Source: Arthrobacter sp. B2a2-09
GTDB taxonomy: Bacteria > Actinomycetota > Actinomycetes > Actinomycetales > Micrococcaceae
Direction: 5' to 3'
Assembly: GCF_027587375.1 (NCBI RefSeq)
Contig: NZ_JAMXIC010000007.1
Coordinates: 124,001-188,000, forward strand
Length of the DNA stretch: 64,000 bases
A program made the position numbers and the translations under genes. Within the stretch, counting starts at the first letter, position 1. Every line of letters starts with the position of its first letter. Under the pieces are notes generated by a model. That model ran no database searches and had not been told where the DNA came from. It saw only the letters and a list, made by a program, of their open reading frames with translations. This document shows, piece by piece, positions 8,275 through 16,882 of this stretch.

Positions 8275-9303
8275 ATGGTTAAGGCTTACCGCGTGACAAT
8301 CCAGGACGTTGCCGTCCTCTCGGGCCTGTCAATATGCACCGTTTCACGCGCTCTGCGGAACCTGCCGAACGTGTCCGAAAAGGCACAAGCCAAAGTGGCC
8401 GACGCCGCCGCCAAACTCGGCTACAAGGCATCCTCCGCGGCGGCCCGCCTGGCCGGCGGAAGTACCGGTTCCATCGCCATCATCGCTCCCACCGCCACTG
8501 CCTGGTTCTTCGCCCAGGCCGTTGAAGCGGCCGAGGAAGTGTTTGGAGACAGCGGTTTCGACACTGTCCTGATCAGCCTGCGCGGCAAGTCGAGCGTCAA
8601 GCGGAAGATCTTCGGCGACCTCCTTGGGCTATCCCAACGGGTGGACGGCGTACTGCTCCTCAACGTCGATCTGAGCGAATCCGAGGTTGCCCTCCTGGCC
8701 GCATCCGGCCTTGCAGTTGCGAGCGTGGGGATGACTTCCGTACCGTGGGACAACGTAGGGATCGACGACGAACTCGCGGCTTGGCAGGCCACCTCACACC
8801 TTTTGGGGCTGGGCCATTGGGATCTGGCGGTGCTTTCCGGCCGCGAAACCCAAGAGAACTCGGTGCTGACGGCGAGCGACCGTCTCAAGGGATTCAGCCG
8901 CGCGTTGAAAGACCATCACCTGACTGTGCATCCGGACTTGGTCATCAACTCGGATTCCACGATTGACGGCGGCCGCAAAGCAATGAACGAACTCATTGCC
9001 CACCGAAGCCTTCCCACCGCGGTTTTCGCGGACTGTGATGAGGCAGCATTTGGCGCCCTGATGGCCATGCGCGAACATGGATTGTCTGCGCCGAAGAATG
9101 TTTCCGTGATTGGAATCGACGACCACCCCATGAGCTGGTTCCTTGGCCTGAGCACAGTGGCGCAGCCGGTCGCGGACCAGGGCGCCTTCGCCGCCAACCT
9201 GCTGGTGGACCGGCTCCAGAACGCCGACGCCCCCAACGAACCCTCCAACCATTTCCTCGACACCAAGCTCATTGAACGCAAAACCACGCGCCGCCAACGC
9301 TGA
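8275..9303 (+). CDS. LacI-family transcriptional regulator
   Basis: A 342-residue LacI/GalR repressor. The N-terminal HTH and hinge read VTIQDVAVLSGLSICTVSRA and continue to a hinge helix near residue 55. The rest is a periplasmic-binding-protein-like sensor domain, with typical GIDDHPMSWFLGLSTVAQP near the C-terminus. ATG 8275 has a weak TTGAGG about 9 nt upstream, and a GTG seven codons in is a possible alternative. The genes for beta-phosphoglucomutase and GH65 phosphorylase follow closely in the same direction. The regulator probably binds the palindrome at 8195-8208 and responds to the disaccharide or a sugar phosphate. Confidence 0.88.
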   Translation: MVKAYRVTIQDVAVLSGLSICTVSRALRNLPNVSEKAQAKVADAAAKLGYKASSAAARLAGGSTGSIAIIAPTATAWFFAQAVEAAEEVFGDSGFDTVLISLRGKSSVKRKIFGDLLGLSQRVDGVLLLNVDLSESEVALLAASGLAVASVGMTSVPWDNVGIDDELAAWQATSHLLGLGHWDLAVLSGRETQENSVLTASDRLKGFSRALKDHHLTVHPDLVINSDSTIDGGRKAMNELIAHRSLPTAVFADCDEAAFGALMAMREHGLSAPKNVSVIGIDDHPMSWFLGLSTVAQPVADQGAFAANLLVDRLQNADAPNEPSNHFLDTKLIERKTTRRQR

Positions 9304-9320
9304 ACGGACCACTCCACACC

Positions 9321-10058
9321 ATGACTGATACCCGAGCCACCCAGAAGACCGCCTGGACGGGCGCCACCGCGCTCCTTTTCGACCTCGACGGCGTGCTGAC
9401 GCCAACCGCCGTCGTGCATGAGCAGGCCTGGCAGGAACTCTTCGACGGCTACCTCGCTGAAGCAGGCCATCCGGACGGTTACCAGGAGAGCGACTACTTC
9501 GACCACATAGACGGCAAGCCGCGCTTCGATGGCGTGCGGGATTTCCTCACCTCCCGTGGAATCACTTTGCCGGAAGGACCGACTGACGACGATCCCGCCA
9601 ACACGAGCGTGCAGGGCCTGGGCAATCGCAAGAACCGGATCTTCAACGAGATCGTGGATTCGCGCGGCGTCGAGCCCTACGCGGGCTCTGTCCGCTTCAT
9701 CCACGCCGCACTGGAGCTGGGACTCAAGCTCGCCGTCGTATCCTCATCGCGCAACGCGCCCGCCGTCCTGAAGGCGGCCGGACTGGATGGCTACTTCCCG
9801 GTGGTGGTGGACGGCCAGGTGGCGGCCGCCGTCGGGCTTCCGGGCAAGCCGGATCCCGCCACTTTCCGTTACGCCGCCGAGCTGCTGGACGTCCCCGCCG
9901 CGGGCTGCGTCGTCGTCGAGGACGCGGTGTCCGGCGTGCAGGCCGGCAGCGCCGGGAACTTCCGAGCCGTGATCGGGGTGGACCGGGGCGCCGGTCACCA
10001 GACCCTGCTCGACGCCGGTGCAACATTCGTGGTCGACGACCTCGACGAACTCCTCTAA
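9321..10058 (+). CDS. Beta-phosphoglucomutase family HAD hydrolase
   Basis: A 245-residue HAD-superfamily protein with a cap domain. The nucleophile motif is LLFDLDGVLTPTAVVHEQAW (residues 16-35), with the two aspartates needed for phosphoryl transfer and acid-base catalysis. Motif II is VVSSSRNA near residue 138, and motif III/IV runs GKPDPATFRYAAELL to VVEDAVSGVQAG. Beta-phosphoglucomutase converts beta-glucose 1-phosphate to glucose 6-phosphate. It sits 17 bp after the LacI gene and 40 bp before the GH65 phosphorylase, whose product is beta-glucose 1-phosphate, so the pair forms a two-step route. A plain sugar-phosphatase activity is the main alternative. Confidence 0.82.
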   Translation: MTDTRATQKTAWTGATALLFDLDGVLTPTAVVHEQAWQELFDGYLAEAGHPDGYQESDYFDHIDGKPRFDGVRDFLTSRGITLPEGPTDDDPANTSVQGLGNRKNRIFNEIVDSRGVEPYAGSVRFIHAALELGLKLAVVSSSRNAPAVLKAAGLDGYFPVVVDGQVAAAVGLPGKPDPATFRYAAELLDVPAAGCVVVEDAVSGVQAGSAGNFRAVIGVDRGAGHQTLLDAGATFVVDDLDELL

Positions 10059-10098
10059 CCAAACCGTTTCAGCAGAAACAGAAGGAACCCAACAGTCC

Positions 10099-12489
10099 AT
10101 GGCACTCATCAGCTCCGACCGGCTGCGCTTCCCCTGCGAACCGTGGAAGCTCGTGGAGAGCATCCACGTTCCCGGTGACGCCGGTACGCTCGAAACCCTT
10201 TTCAGCCTCGGCAACGGCCACCTGGGCATCCGCGGCGCCCATTGGGCCGGGGCGGACAGCGAACTTCCCGGCACGTTCATCAACGGTTTCCACGAAACGT
10301 GGGACATCAAGCACGCCGAGAACGCGTATGGCTTCGCCCGCACGGGACAAAGGATCGTCTATGTTCCGGACGCCAACAACTTCAACGTTGTCATCGACGG
10401 CGAGCAGCTGAGCCTCGCGGAGTCCGCGGTGCAGAATTACCGCCGCAGCATCGACTTCGCCACGGGCGTGTACGAATGCGCTGTCACTTGGGAGTGCCGT
10501 TCAGGCGCCATCGTCACCACGGTGGAGCGCCGCGCCGTCGGGATCGAATCCAGGGGTTCCCTTGGCATCGAGCTGAGCCTCACCGCAGACCGCCAGGTGT
10601 CTGCTGACGTCACGTCTTTCGTAATTAACCGGCAGGACCAGCCTGTCGAGGACCAATCTGCCCACGACCCTCGCCGCTCCGGACGCCACGCCGGCCGGGT
10701 GTTGCTCCCGCTCCACCTCCAGGGCTCCGACGGATCCCTGCGCATGGCCTGGGAAACCGCCGAATCCCGGCAGCGCATCGGCATGGCCGTGGACCACTGG
10801 ATTTCCGCAGAAGAACAGCCCTTCGAAACTGTGGTGGGGGAGGACGAGTCCACGGTTCGCTACGTCATGGCCGTGAATGCGGGCGAGACGTTCCGCTTGG
10901 AGAAGAGCGTCAGCTACGTCGTGAACAGCGCAGACGCAAGCGCAGAGGAACCGGGCGAGATCCTGGCGTCCGACGCCGAATTGGGACTCGTGCCGTTCGA
11001 CGCGCTCCTGGCCGAAGGTGCAGCCCACTATCGCGATTACTGGTCCACCGCGGATATCACCATTGGTGGCCAGCCCGAACAGCAGCAGGCCGTGCGCTGG
11101 AGCCTGTTCCAGCTTGCCCAGGCCACCGCGCGTGCCGGCGTCGCGGGCATCCCGGCCAAAGGCGTCAGCGGCTCGGGCTATGAGGGTCACTACTTCTGGG
11201 ACCAGGAGGTGTACCTGCTGCCGTACCTGACGTACACCAACCCGGCCGCCGCCCGCCAGGTGCTGGAATCCCGCCACGCCATGCTTCCCGACGCCCGGAT
11301 CCGGGCCAAGGAACTGAGCGTGGACGGTGCGCTGTTCCCGTGGCGCACCATCAACGGGCTCGAGGCCAGCGCGTACTACGCCGCCGGAACCGCGCAGTTC
11401 CACATCGCCGCCGCGATCTCCTTCGCTGCCAACCGCTACCAGTGGGCCAGCGGCGACGCGAGCTTCCGCGCTGAAGTGGGTGCCGATCTGTTGATCGAGA
11501 CGGCGCGCATGTGGGCTTCGCTGGGCTTCTTCGGCAAGGACGGCTTGTTCCACATCCACGGCGTCACCGGCCCGGATGAATACACGGCAGTGGTCAACGA
11601 CAACCTCTACACCAACGTCATGGCCCGCTTTAACCTGCGGGCGGCTGCGGCACTGGAACACCCTGATGTCCCGGAGACCGAGCGGATGGTGTGGCAACAG
11701 GCCGCCGCGCGCATGTCCCTTCCCTACGATCCGGACATGGAAATCTACAGCCAGGACAACGACTTCATGACCCTGGAGCCGTGGGACTGGTCCACGCCGC
11801 GGTCCAAGTACCCGCTGCTGCTCAACTTCCACCCGCTGGTGATCTACCGGCACCAAGTCCTCAAGCAGGCGGACACGGTGCTGGCGATGTTCCTGCAGTG
11901 GCAGGACTTCACGGCCGAGGAAAAGCAGCGCGCGTTCGATTTCTACGATCCCATCACCACCGGCGACTCCACCTTGTCCGCCTGCGTGCAGGGCATCATG
12001 GCGGCCGAGGTGGGCTACTCCGACGTCGCGCTCAAGCACTTCACCGAGGCCTTGTTCATCGACCTGGATAACACGCACAACAACACTGTTGACGGGGTGC
12101 ACATCGCGTCCACCGGCGGTATCTGGAGTTCCTTGGTGTGCGGGTTCGCAGGCATGCGGGACCAGGGCCAGGTCCTGCACTTCGATCCGCGGTTGCCGGC
12201 CGAGTGGGCCAGCCTGTCCTTCCGGCTCAAAGTCCGTGGGCGGCTGTTGTCCGTCGAGCTGCGCCCGGGGTCCATCAGCATTGCGCTGGTTGCAGATGCA
12301 GGTGTTCCAGGTTCAGCGCCCGACGCCGGTGCCGCGCCTTTGGAGCTCAGCGTGCGCGGGCAGCGGGTCGTCGTCGGCGTCGAGACGGTCACTGTGCCCC
12401 TCGACGAAGTGCCGGTCCCCGCACCGTCGGTCTTCCCGAGCCTCTTCCCGACAGCGGGCCTCCCCGTGATCGGAAGCACGCGGGTCTAG
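10099..12489 (+). CDS. GH65 family glycoside phosphorylase
   Basis: A 796-residue inverting phosphorylase of glycoside hydrolase family 65. The N-terminal beta-sandwich includes ETLFSLGNGHLGIRG, the (alpha/alpha)6 barrel contains GHYFWDQEVYLLPYLT, and the general-acid glutamate lies in GVTGPDEYTAVVNDNLYTN (near residue 488). ATG 10099 has GAAGGA about 12 nt upstream. Characterised members cleave maltose, trehalose, kojibiose or nigerose with phosphate to give glucose and beta-glucose 1-phosphate, the substrate of the adjacent mutase. Which disaccharide is used cannot be read from the motifs. No dedicated transporter is encoded nearby, so uptake must come from elsewhere. Confidence 0.9.
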   Translation: MALISSDRLRFPCEPWKLVESIHVPGDAGTLETLFSLGNGHLGIRGAHWAGADSELPGTFINGFHETWDIKHAENAYGFARTGQRIVYVPDANNFNVVIDGEQLSLAESAVQNYRRSIDFATGVYECAVTWECRSGAIVTTVERRAVGIESRGSLGIELSLTADRQVSADVTSFVINRQDQPVEDQSAHDPRRSGRHAGRVLLPLHLQGSDGSLRMAWETAESRQRIGMAVDHWISAEEQPFETVVGEDESTVRYVMAVNAGETFRLEKSVSYVVNSADASAEEPGEILASDAELGLVPFDALLAEGAAHYRDYWSTADITIGGQPEQQQAVRWSLFQLAQATARAGVAGIPAKGVSGSGYEGHYFWDQEVYLLPYLTYTNPAAARQVLESRHAMLPDARIRAKELSVDGALFPWRTINGLEASAYYAAGTAQFHIAAAISFAANRYQWASGDASFRAEVGADLLIETARMWASLGFFGKDGLFHIHGVTGPDEYTAVVNDNLYTNVMARFNLRAAAALEHPDVPETERMVWQQAAARMSLPYDPDMEIYSQDNDFMTLEPWDWSTPRSKYPLLLNFHPLVIYRHQVLKQADTVLAMFLQWQDFTAEEKQRAFDFYDPITTGDSTLSACVQGIMAAEVGYSDVALKHFTEALFIDLDNTHNNTVDGVHIASTGGIWSSLVCGFAGMRDQGQVLHFDPRLPAEWASLSFRLKVRGRLLSVELRPGSISIALVADAGVPGSAPDAGAAPLELSVRGQRVVVGVETVTVPLDEVPVPAPSVFPSLFPTAGLPVIGSTRV

Positions 12490-12513
12490 GCGGGCACCAT
12501 CGATTGCTCCGTA

Positions 12514-12543
12514 ACTGTCGTTCTGGGCGCTCAGAACGGCAGT
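12514..12543. repeat. Short palindrome related to the 62-66 bp dispersed element (core only)
   Basis: A 12-bp stem (ACTGTCGTTCTG at 12514-12525 with 12532-12543, one G-U pair) closes a 6-nt loop just after the GH65 gene. The GTCGTTCTG and GCGCTCA core resembles the centre of the elements at 21617, 44658, 46579 and 59050. The outer arms are missing. It may also act as a terminator, though no T-run follows. Confidence 0.5.
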
Positions 12544-12640
12544 GGGCCCACGCCGGCGAGGGCCCCGGCCTGAGCTTGCGAAGGCTGGGAGCCGGTGGGG
12601 AGCAGTGGATTCACAAAAAGGCGCACGCCTGAGCTGCTCC

Positions 12641-13051
12641 CTACTTCGGTGCGATAGCCCGCATGCTGTTGTTCCGCTTCTCATGGGTGAGTTCGGCGAG
12701 CCCAAGGGCTTCCAGGAGCGGCGGCATGTACATGCCGAAGCGGCCGCGGTATCCCTTGCGCAGGCCGTACCAACCGCCCACCGGATTGCTATCGTCGCGG
12801 CCCCAGGCCTCAACTGTGCCTTCGGCGGCAGGCTTGTTCTCGTCGGCCGCCCCGAGCGGCACCCAGTCGCCTTGCTGGAGTAGCCAGGCATGGAGGTCCT
12901 CGATGGCGCTCAGATGGTATTTGAGGGTGGTGGAACCCACTTGGCAAACGATCGCGGGCGGGTCACCTGATTCGTCCCGATACATCGTGTAGTCGGAGGA
13001 GCCGGGCGGGGTGGTGAGTGTCCAGGGGTCTTCCTTGGATCCAGCGGCCAT
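12641..13051 (-). CDS. Conserved hypothetical protein
   Basis: A 136-residue soluble protein that I do not assign to a characterised family. It reads MAAGSKEDPWTLTTPPGSSD at the N-terminus, followed by short strands (AIVCQVGSTTLKY) and a helical part, and ends in a basic helix. The high Trp/Gly/Tyr content (WYGLRKGYRGRFGMY) suggests a compact alpha/beta fold. There is no signal peptide or membrane segment. Base composition and codon use look like the neighbours. It is convergent with the GH65 gene and stands as a single gene. Confidence 0.65.
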   Translation of the reverse strand: MAAGSKEDPWTLTTPPGSSDYTMYRDESGDPPAIVCQVGSTTLKYHLSAIEDLHAWLLQQGDWVPLGAADENKPAAEGTVEAWGRDDSNPVGGWYGLRKGYRGRFGMYMPPLLEALGLAELTHEKRNNSMRAIAPK

Positions 13052-13184
13052 CTACGGTGTCCTTTCCTGGCGGGCGTCGCTGCAGGCGTCGCGCGGGTGT
13101 TGGCTACACGCTACACAGGGCCCGGCGGCGCTGGAAGGCGGGGAGTGAAGTAGTCTCCGTCTGCCATGGGCTGCCAAGTACGGT

Positions 13185-13517
13185 TCAGCCGGCGAGCTTG
13201 TGGCGCTCCAGCAGTAGGTGCACTGCCTCGCGGACGAGTTCGCTTTGGGACCGCCCGGTCTTGGCCCGCAGGCCCTCAAGGAGCTCGAACTCGCTACGGG
13301 GAATTGCGCCCCGGACAACGGGGGACTTCCCGCCCTTCTCGGCGCCGACGTGAGGCCTGCCCATACGGATCGCGTCTTCGCTGCCGTACTCTGCCAGCAG
13401 GAAAGCGCGGCCATCTGCCGCAGCGGCAGCCCCGGTCTTGACTTTCCCTGCGGAGGTGACGGGGACCGATTCGTCGGTCAAGCTTGCGGCGAGATCTTCG
13501 TAGTATTGATCGCTCAT
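13185..13517 (-). CDS. Ribbon-helix-helix antitoxin-like protein
   Basis: A 110-residue protein whose last 40 residues (VRGAIPRSEFELLEGLRAK and the SQSELVREAVHLLLERHKL helix pair) match a ribbon-helix-helix DNA-binding domain. The N-terminal 65 residues are low-complexity linker, as in actinobacterial RHH antitoxins. A strong RBS (GAGAGGAG) precedes ATG 13517. The start overlaps the stop of the upstream 40-codon frame by 4 nt (ATGA), typical of a type II toxin-antitoxin operon. The upstream partner looks internally deleted, so this may be an orphan antitoxin that still represses its own promoter. Confidence 0.7.
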   Translation of the reverse strand: MSDQYYEDLAASLTDESVPVTSAGKVKTGAAAAADGRAFLLAEYGSEDAIRMGRPHVGAEKGGKSPVVRGAIPRSEFELLEGLRAKTGRSQSELVREAVHLLLERHKLAG

Positions 13518-13636
13518 TTCGGGTTCTCCTCTCGGTATTTTCGGTACTTGGGCCCGAGTTCAATCATGTGGAAGACAATCGCCTCTGCGCGGGGGACGCC
13601 GTGTTTGCCGGACGATGCCTTCCAAATCGGCGCCAT
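13514..13636 (-). pseudogene. Likely internally deleted toxin gene of a TA pair (40 codons)
   Basis: Directly upstream of the RHH gene, a 40-codon frame starts at ATG 13636 and reads MAPIWKASSGKHGVPRAEA and then IVFHMIELGPKYRKYREENP before its stop, which overlaps the antitoxin start by 4 nt. From memory, actinobacterial BrnT-like toxins paired with such RHH proteins begin with a W-x-x-S-x-KHGV motif and end with a VFHxM-type strand and basic helix about 90 residues on. Here both ends seem present and the middle absent, suggesting an in-frame deletion of roughly 50 codons. Alternatively it is a genuine small protein. The family match was not searched. Confidence 0.5.
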
Positions 13637-13664
13637 GCGTCGATTTTACAAAGTTTGACCCTAA

Positions 13665-13670
13665 AGTATA
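13665..13670 (-). promoter_or_regulatory. -10 hexamer of the RHH/toxin-remnant operon
   Basis: On the minus strand TATACT lies about 29 nt upstream of ATG 13636 in an A/T-rich patch unlike its surroundings. It matches the -10 consensus well, but no good -35 is visible. Autoregulation by the RHH protein would be expected here. Confidence 0.4.
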
Positions 13671-13757
13671 GCCGTCTAGTTTAGCCCCTCTGGTTGGCCC
13701 GGACAGCGGGCGACGTGCTCCTCGGCACGGTGACGGCCGATCTTGGTCAAACGGCAG

Positions 13758-15023
13758 CTACCCAGGAATGGATGAACCGAGGAACCCCTCAATCGCGTCC
13801 GCCGCGGCCGGTGCCCCGCCCGCTGAACGCACCCGTGCACTCATCGCCTCGAGCTTGCCCCGGATCGCCTGGTCGTCGCTGACTTGAATGACAGTTTCCC
13901 GGATTAGCTCGGGGGAGAGCCCCTCGAGGGGGAGCCGCCGCCCGAGTCCCAGGTCCTCCACCCGGTGTGCATTGGCGCCTTGTTCGGGCTGCAGCGGGAA
14001 TGCCACCAGCGGTACTCCGAAATAGAGCGCCTCCATGGTCGAATTCATCCCGGTGTGGGAGAGGAAAGCGTCGGCGTGCGGTAGGACTTCCAGCTGCGGA
14101 AAGAAGGGCCGTACCTCAACATTTTCCGGGATGTCCCCCAGCTCGGACTCCTCGACGCGCTCCCCGATTGCCATGGCAATTTGCCAGTCTGCGCCGGCAA
14201 ATCCTTCCAGGCACATCCTGAAGAAATCCGGCCTGTCATTCAACGGCGTGGTGCCCAGCGAGACGAACAACAGCGGCTTGTCCTTGGCCCGGGGCTGCCA
14301 GGCCTCCTCGTTGCCCCGCAGGCCGAGGCACGGGCCAACGAAGTGGAACCTGGCATCGAATGTCTCTCCCGAGGGCTGGAACTCCCTCGGGATGAAGGAG
14401 ATGTTCAACGATGCAGGAGGCCCTCCCATGAATTGCAGATGGCCTACGCCATGCTCCGCGGCGAAATCATTGATCCTCTGACTGGCCTGTTTCCAGGCCT
14501 CGACCATGCCCGGCGGCGGCGGGCCCGGCATGAGATCACGCATCGAGAAATGTTCATTGGTGGCATAGCTCGGAAGCAACGCAATATCAGGCAAGGCCAG
14601 CTTCGCGGCAGCCATCTTGCCGGAGAGCGTCATGGCGTCGTAGGCCACCCCGTCCGGCGTGTCCTCGGCTAGCCGGGCGAGCAGCGCCGGGAATTCCTCC
14701 CTTGCGCCCTTGAGAATCCGCTCAAGCAGTCCCGACATCATTCCGGACGGCATTCCGGCGAACATCCCCGTCATCGGTGCCGGCGCGGGACCCCCCTCCG
14801 CCGGTGCCGGGCGGCCATCAGCGGAACGCGCGCGCGGGGGGAGGAATGCCGCCAGATCCTCTCCGCTGGGAAAGAATGCGGCGCCGGCAGATTCGACCGC
14901 CTTCGCGTACTTCGCCGACGTGGCATAGGTGACCCGGTGGCCTCTTCGAACCAGTTCGGCAACCACTGGCAAAGTCGGGTTCACATGGCCTGCTGCCGGC
15001 AAACAGATGAAGGCTATATGCAT
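13758..15023 (-). CDS. UGT/MGT-type glycosyltransferase (GT1)
   Basis: A 421-residue GT-B fold glycosyltransferase resembling macrolide- and UDP-glucuronosyl-type family 1 enzymes. The N-terminus MHIAFICLPAAGHVNPTLPV carries the acceptor-side His. The C-terminal half contains the nucleotide-sugar signature region FFPQLEVLPHADAFLSHTGM, then ALYFGVPLVAFPLQPEQG. It would transfer a sugar from an NDP-sugar to a small hydrophobic acceptor in the cytoplasm, serving detoxification or a natural product. A Pro/Ala/Gly-rich insertion with repeated GM motifs (about residues 68-100) precedes the acceptor-binding part. No biosynthetic partner genes are adjacent, so the acceptor is unknown. Confidence 0.85.
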   Translation of the reverse strand: MHIAFICLPAAGHVNPTLPVVAELVRRGHRVTYATSAKYAKAVESAGAAFFPSGEDLAAFLPPRARSADGRPAPAEGGPAPAPMTGMFAGMPSGMMSGLLERILKGAREEFPALLARLAEDTPDGVAYDAMTLSGKMAAAKLALPDIALLPSYATNEHFSMRDLMPGPPPPGMVEAWKQASQRINDFAAEHGVGHLQFMGGPPASLNISFIPREFQPSGETFDARFHFVGPCLGLRGNEEAWQPRAKDKPLLFVSLGTTPLNDRPDFFRMCLEGFAGADWQIAMAIGERVEESELGDIPENVEVRPFFPQLEVLPHADAFLSHTGMNSTMEALYFGVPLVAFPLQPEQGANAHRVEDLGLGRRLPLEGLSPELIRETVIQVSDDQAIRGKLEAMSARVRSAGGAPAAADAIEGFLGSSIPG

Positions 15024-15051
15024 GGCGCCACTCCCAGGAACAGCGGATGCT

Positions 15052-15765
15052 TCATTTGGAAAGATCGGTACTATGAACGCTGCGCCGGCGTGACTTCAGC
15101 CCGGTCTCCAGTTTGGTCCGCACCTCGCGCCTCACACGGGCGGCAAGCTCGGTCTCATGCATTTCAAGGAAGGTCCGGACTCCGCGCGGATCCCACGGAA
15201 CCAAGGACCGCAATGCCCAGCTGACTGCCTTGACTACAGTGTCATCGCGATCTTGGATCAAGATGCCGACGACGCCGAGCGTCCGTTGCGTATCACCGGT
15301 TCCCCACCGTGATCTCGTGTTGAGCACGGTGGTGGAGACAAGCGCTATGCGTCGCCACCAGTGGTCCGGGCTCCGCGCCCAGCGGTCGACGTCGGCGTCG
15401 GAGATGAGCCCTTCGCGCCACGCTGGTCCCACCAAGACGGTGGCGAAGGCATCAGCCTGGCCCCAAGTAGTGATGCCTTCTCCCAGATGTTCAAGCCGGG
15501 CCGGCGTGAGGTCAGCGAAAGCCGCCCGATGGGAATTGATGAATTCCCAGCCCTCCCAGTCAAAGCCGGCTGCTACAAGTCCTTCGGCGAGACTGAAGAC
15601 AACGGGAGCCTCCATCGTGGCGATTTCCGCGGAAACCCTGCGGCGGACGGTGCGGAAGCTCGCGGCGTCGTGCTTCTCCAGAGCGCGCAGTTCGTCGAGG
15701 ACGCGCGCCAATAATTGCCCCGGTTGGGTGTCCCCCGGAGAGACGAGCACTCCGTGCGAAGCCAC
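15052..15765 (-). CDS. AlkD-like DNA alkylation repair protein
   Basis: A 237-residue all-helical HEAT-like repeat protein of the DNA alkylation repair (AlkD/AlkC-like) family. The helix DVDRWARSPDHWWRRIALVS (about 130-149) has the Trp and Arg pattern that in AlkD forms the DNA-facing concave surface, and DTVVKAVSWALRSLVPWDP fits the next repeat. AlkD enzymes remove N3- and N7-alkylpurines without base flipping. The length matches the family. It is transcribed as a single gene, 28 bp upstream of the glycosyltransferase start on the same strand, so the two might be co-transcribed without functional link. Confidence 0.78.
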   Translation of the reverse strand: MASHGVLVSPGDTQPGQLLARVLDELRALEKHDAASFRTVRRRVSAEIATMEAPVVFSLAEGLVAAGFDWEGWEFINSHRAAFADLTPARLEHLGEGITTWGQADAFATVLVGPAWREGLISDADVDRWARSPDHWWRRIALVSTTVLNTRSRWGTGDTQRTLGVVGILIQDRDDTVVKAVSWALRSLVPWDPRGVRTFLEMHETELAARVRREVRTKLETGLKSRRRSVHSTDLSK

Positions 15766-15798
15766 TTTTTGGCCTCGGATTTCGCAGGTTGAACGCTA

Positions 15799-15945
15799 CT
15801 ATGCGGGGGCGTCGTCGGTATCCGGCCCTTCGGCAGGTTCCTGGCTATGAAGGCCGGTATCGTGGGACACCCAGCCCTCGGTTTCCCCTTCAGCAGGGGC
15901 GTCACTGTGGTGCCGGACGTCGTTGGACTCTGCTGCTTTTTCCAT
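15799..15945 (-). CDS. Small acidic hypothetical protein
   Basis: A 48-residue acidic protein beginning MEKAAESNDVRHHSDAPAEG and ending in Asp/Ala-rich sequence. ATG 15945 is chosen because AGGACAGGAAG lies about 8 nt upstream. A start 15 codons earlier lacks such a site. The composition (Glu, Asp, Ala, Pro, Gly, His) suggests an unstructured protein. It lies just upstream of the AlkD-like gene. Coding status rests on the good RBS and the ordered reading frame only. Confidence 0.45.
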   Translation of the reverse strand: MEKAAESNDVRHHSDAPAEGETEGWVSHDTGLHSQEPAEGPDTDDAPA

Positions 15946-16078
15946 TCCGGATACTTCCTGTCCTTCGTTGGACTGTTCCCGTGAACGCACTCAAGTCTAC
16001 GCCGCGAAGGGGGCGTGTGGCCTAGGCTAGGCCAAGGAACTACCGCACGAATCCAACGGCTGAATGCAGAGGTGAAGA

Positions 16079-16882
16079 ATGGCCAAGCGACCCAACCCGG
16101 CAGTAAGAATTGCACAGGAAACCGCCCATAACGCCATGTTCGACGCCAGCGGCAAAGCCAAGCCCGGTGTCCACAACGTGCTGCTTCGGGCCGTCGAAGT
16201 GCAACGACCCCTTGTCTTGGCGAACCTGCGCCGCCTACAGCGCAAATACCCGCAGGCCACGGCGGCGCAACTGGCCGCCAAACTGGAGCGCGACTACCTC
16301 GCCGCGGTCACCGGCGGGGGTGCCGCCGTCGGGGCAACCGCCGTCGTGCCCGGTATCGGCACGGCAGCCTCGCTGGGCCTGTCCGCGGTTGCCACCATCG
16401 GCTTCCTGGAAGGAACCGCGCTTTACGCCGCTTCCCTGGCCGAACTCCACGGCATCCGCCTGACCGATCCGGACCGTGCACGAACCATGGTCATGGCCAT
16501 CATGCTCGGCGAGGAAGGCACCGCCCTGCTGGGTTCGCTGAGTGGACAATCGCTCGGCAAAGGCAAAGGCGTCACGCAGGCCTGGGGCAAGACCCTCACC
16601 AAGAAGCTGCCTGGCGGAGGATTCGGGATCATTCGCGATGCCATCCAACGCGCCTTCCTCAAGCGGCTCGTCAAACACCAAGGCGCCGCGTTCCTCGGCC
16701 GCGCCCTGCCTTTCGGCGTGGGGGCCGTGGTGGGCGGAGTGGGGAACCGCATCATGGGGCGTGCCGTAGCGGCCTCGGCGAGAGAAGCATTCGGTCCTAT
16801 GCCGGACATCATCCCGGGCGAGCTGCTCCCAGCCGCCCACCAGAACGCGCTGGAAGGCGGAAATAGTGGATCTCAACGCTGA
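16079..16882 (+). CDS. EcsC-like hydrophobic protein
   Basis: A 267-residue protein with a helical N-terminus rich in Arg/Gln, then a glycine-rich hydrophobic stretch (AAVTGGGAAVGATAVVPGIG, about residues 75-95) and a second one near residue 230 (FGVGAVVGGVGNRIMG). This resembles EcsC-family proteins, whose role is unclear, but the call is weak. AGAGGTGAAG precedes ATG 16079. The 3' end overlaps the GTG start of pxpA by 17 nt, so the genes are probably co-transcribed. A functional link to 5-oxoproline is not established. Confidence 0.55.
   Translation: MAKRPNPAVRIAQETAHNAMFDASGKAKPGVHNVLLRAVEVQRPLVLANLRRLQRKYPQATAAQLAAKLERDYLAAVTGGGAAVGATAVVPGIGTAASLGLSAVATIGFLEGTALYAASLAELHGIRLTDPDRARTMVMAIMLGEEGTALLGSLSGQSLGKGKGVTQAWGKTLTKKLPGGGFGIIRDAIQRAFLKRLVKHQGAAFLGRALPFGVGAVVGGVGNRIMGRAVAASAREAFGPMPDIIPGELLPAAHQNALEGGNSGSQR

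Noticed and set aside
10501..12180. 559-codon minus-strand open frame opposite the GH65 gene
   Set aside because: Shadow of the GH65 gene. No start with RBS and no recognisable domain.
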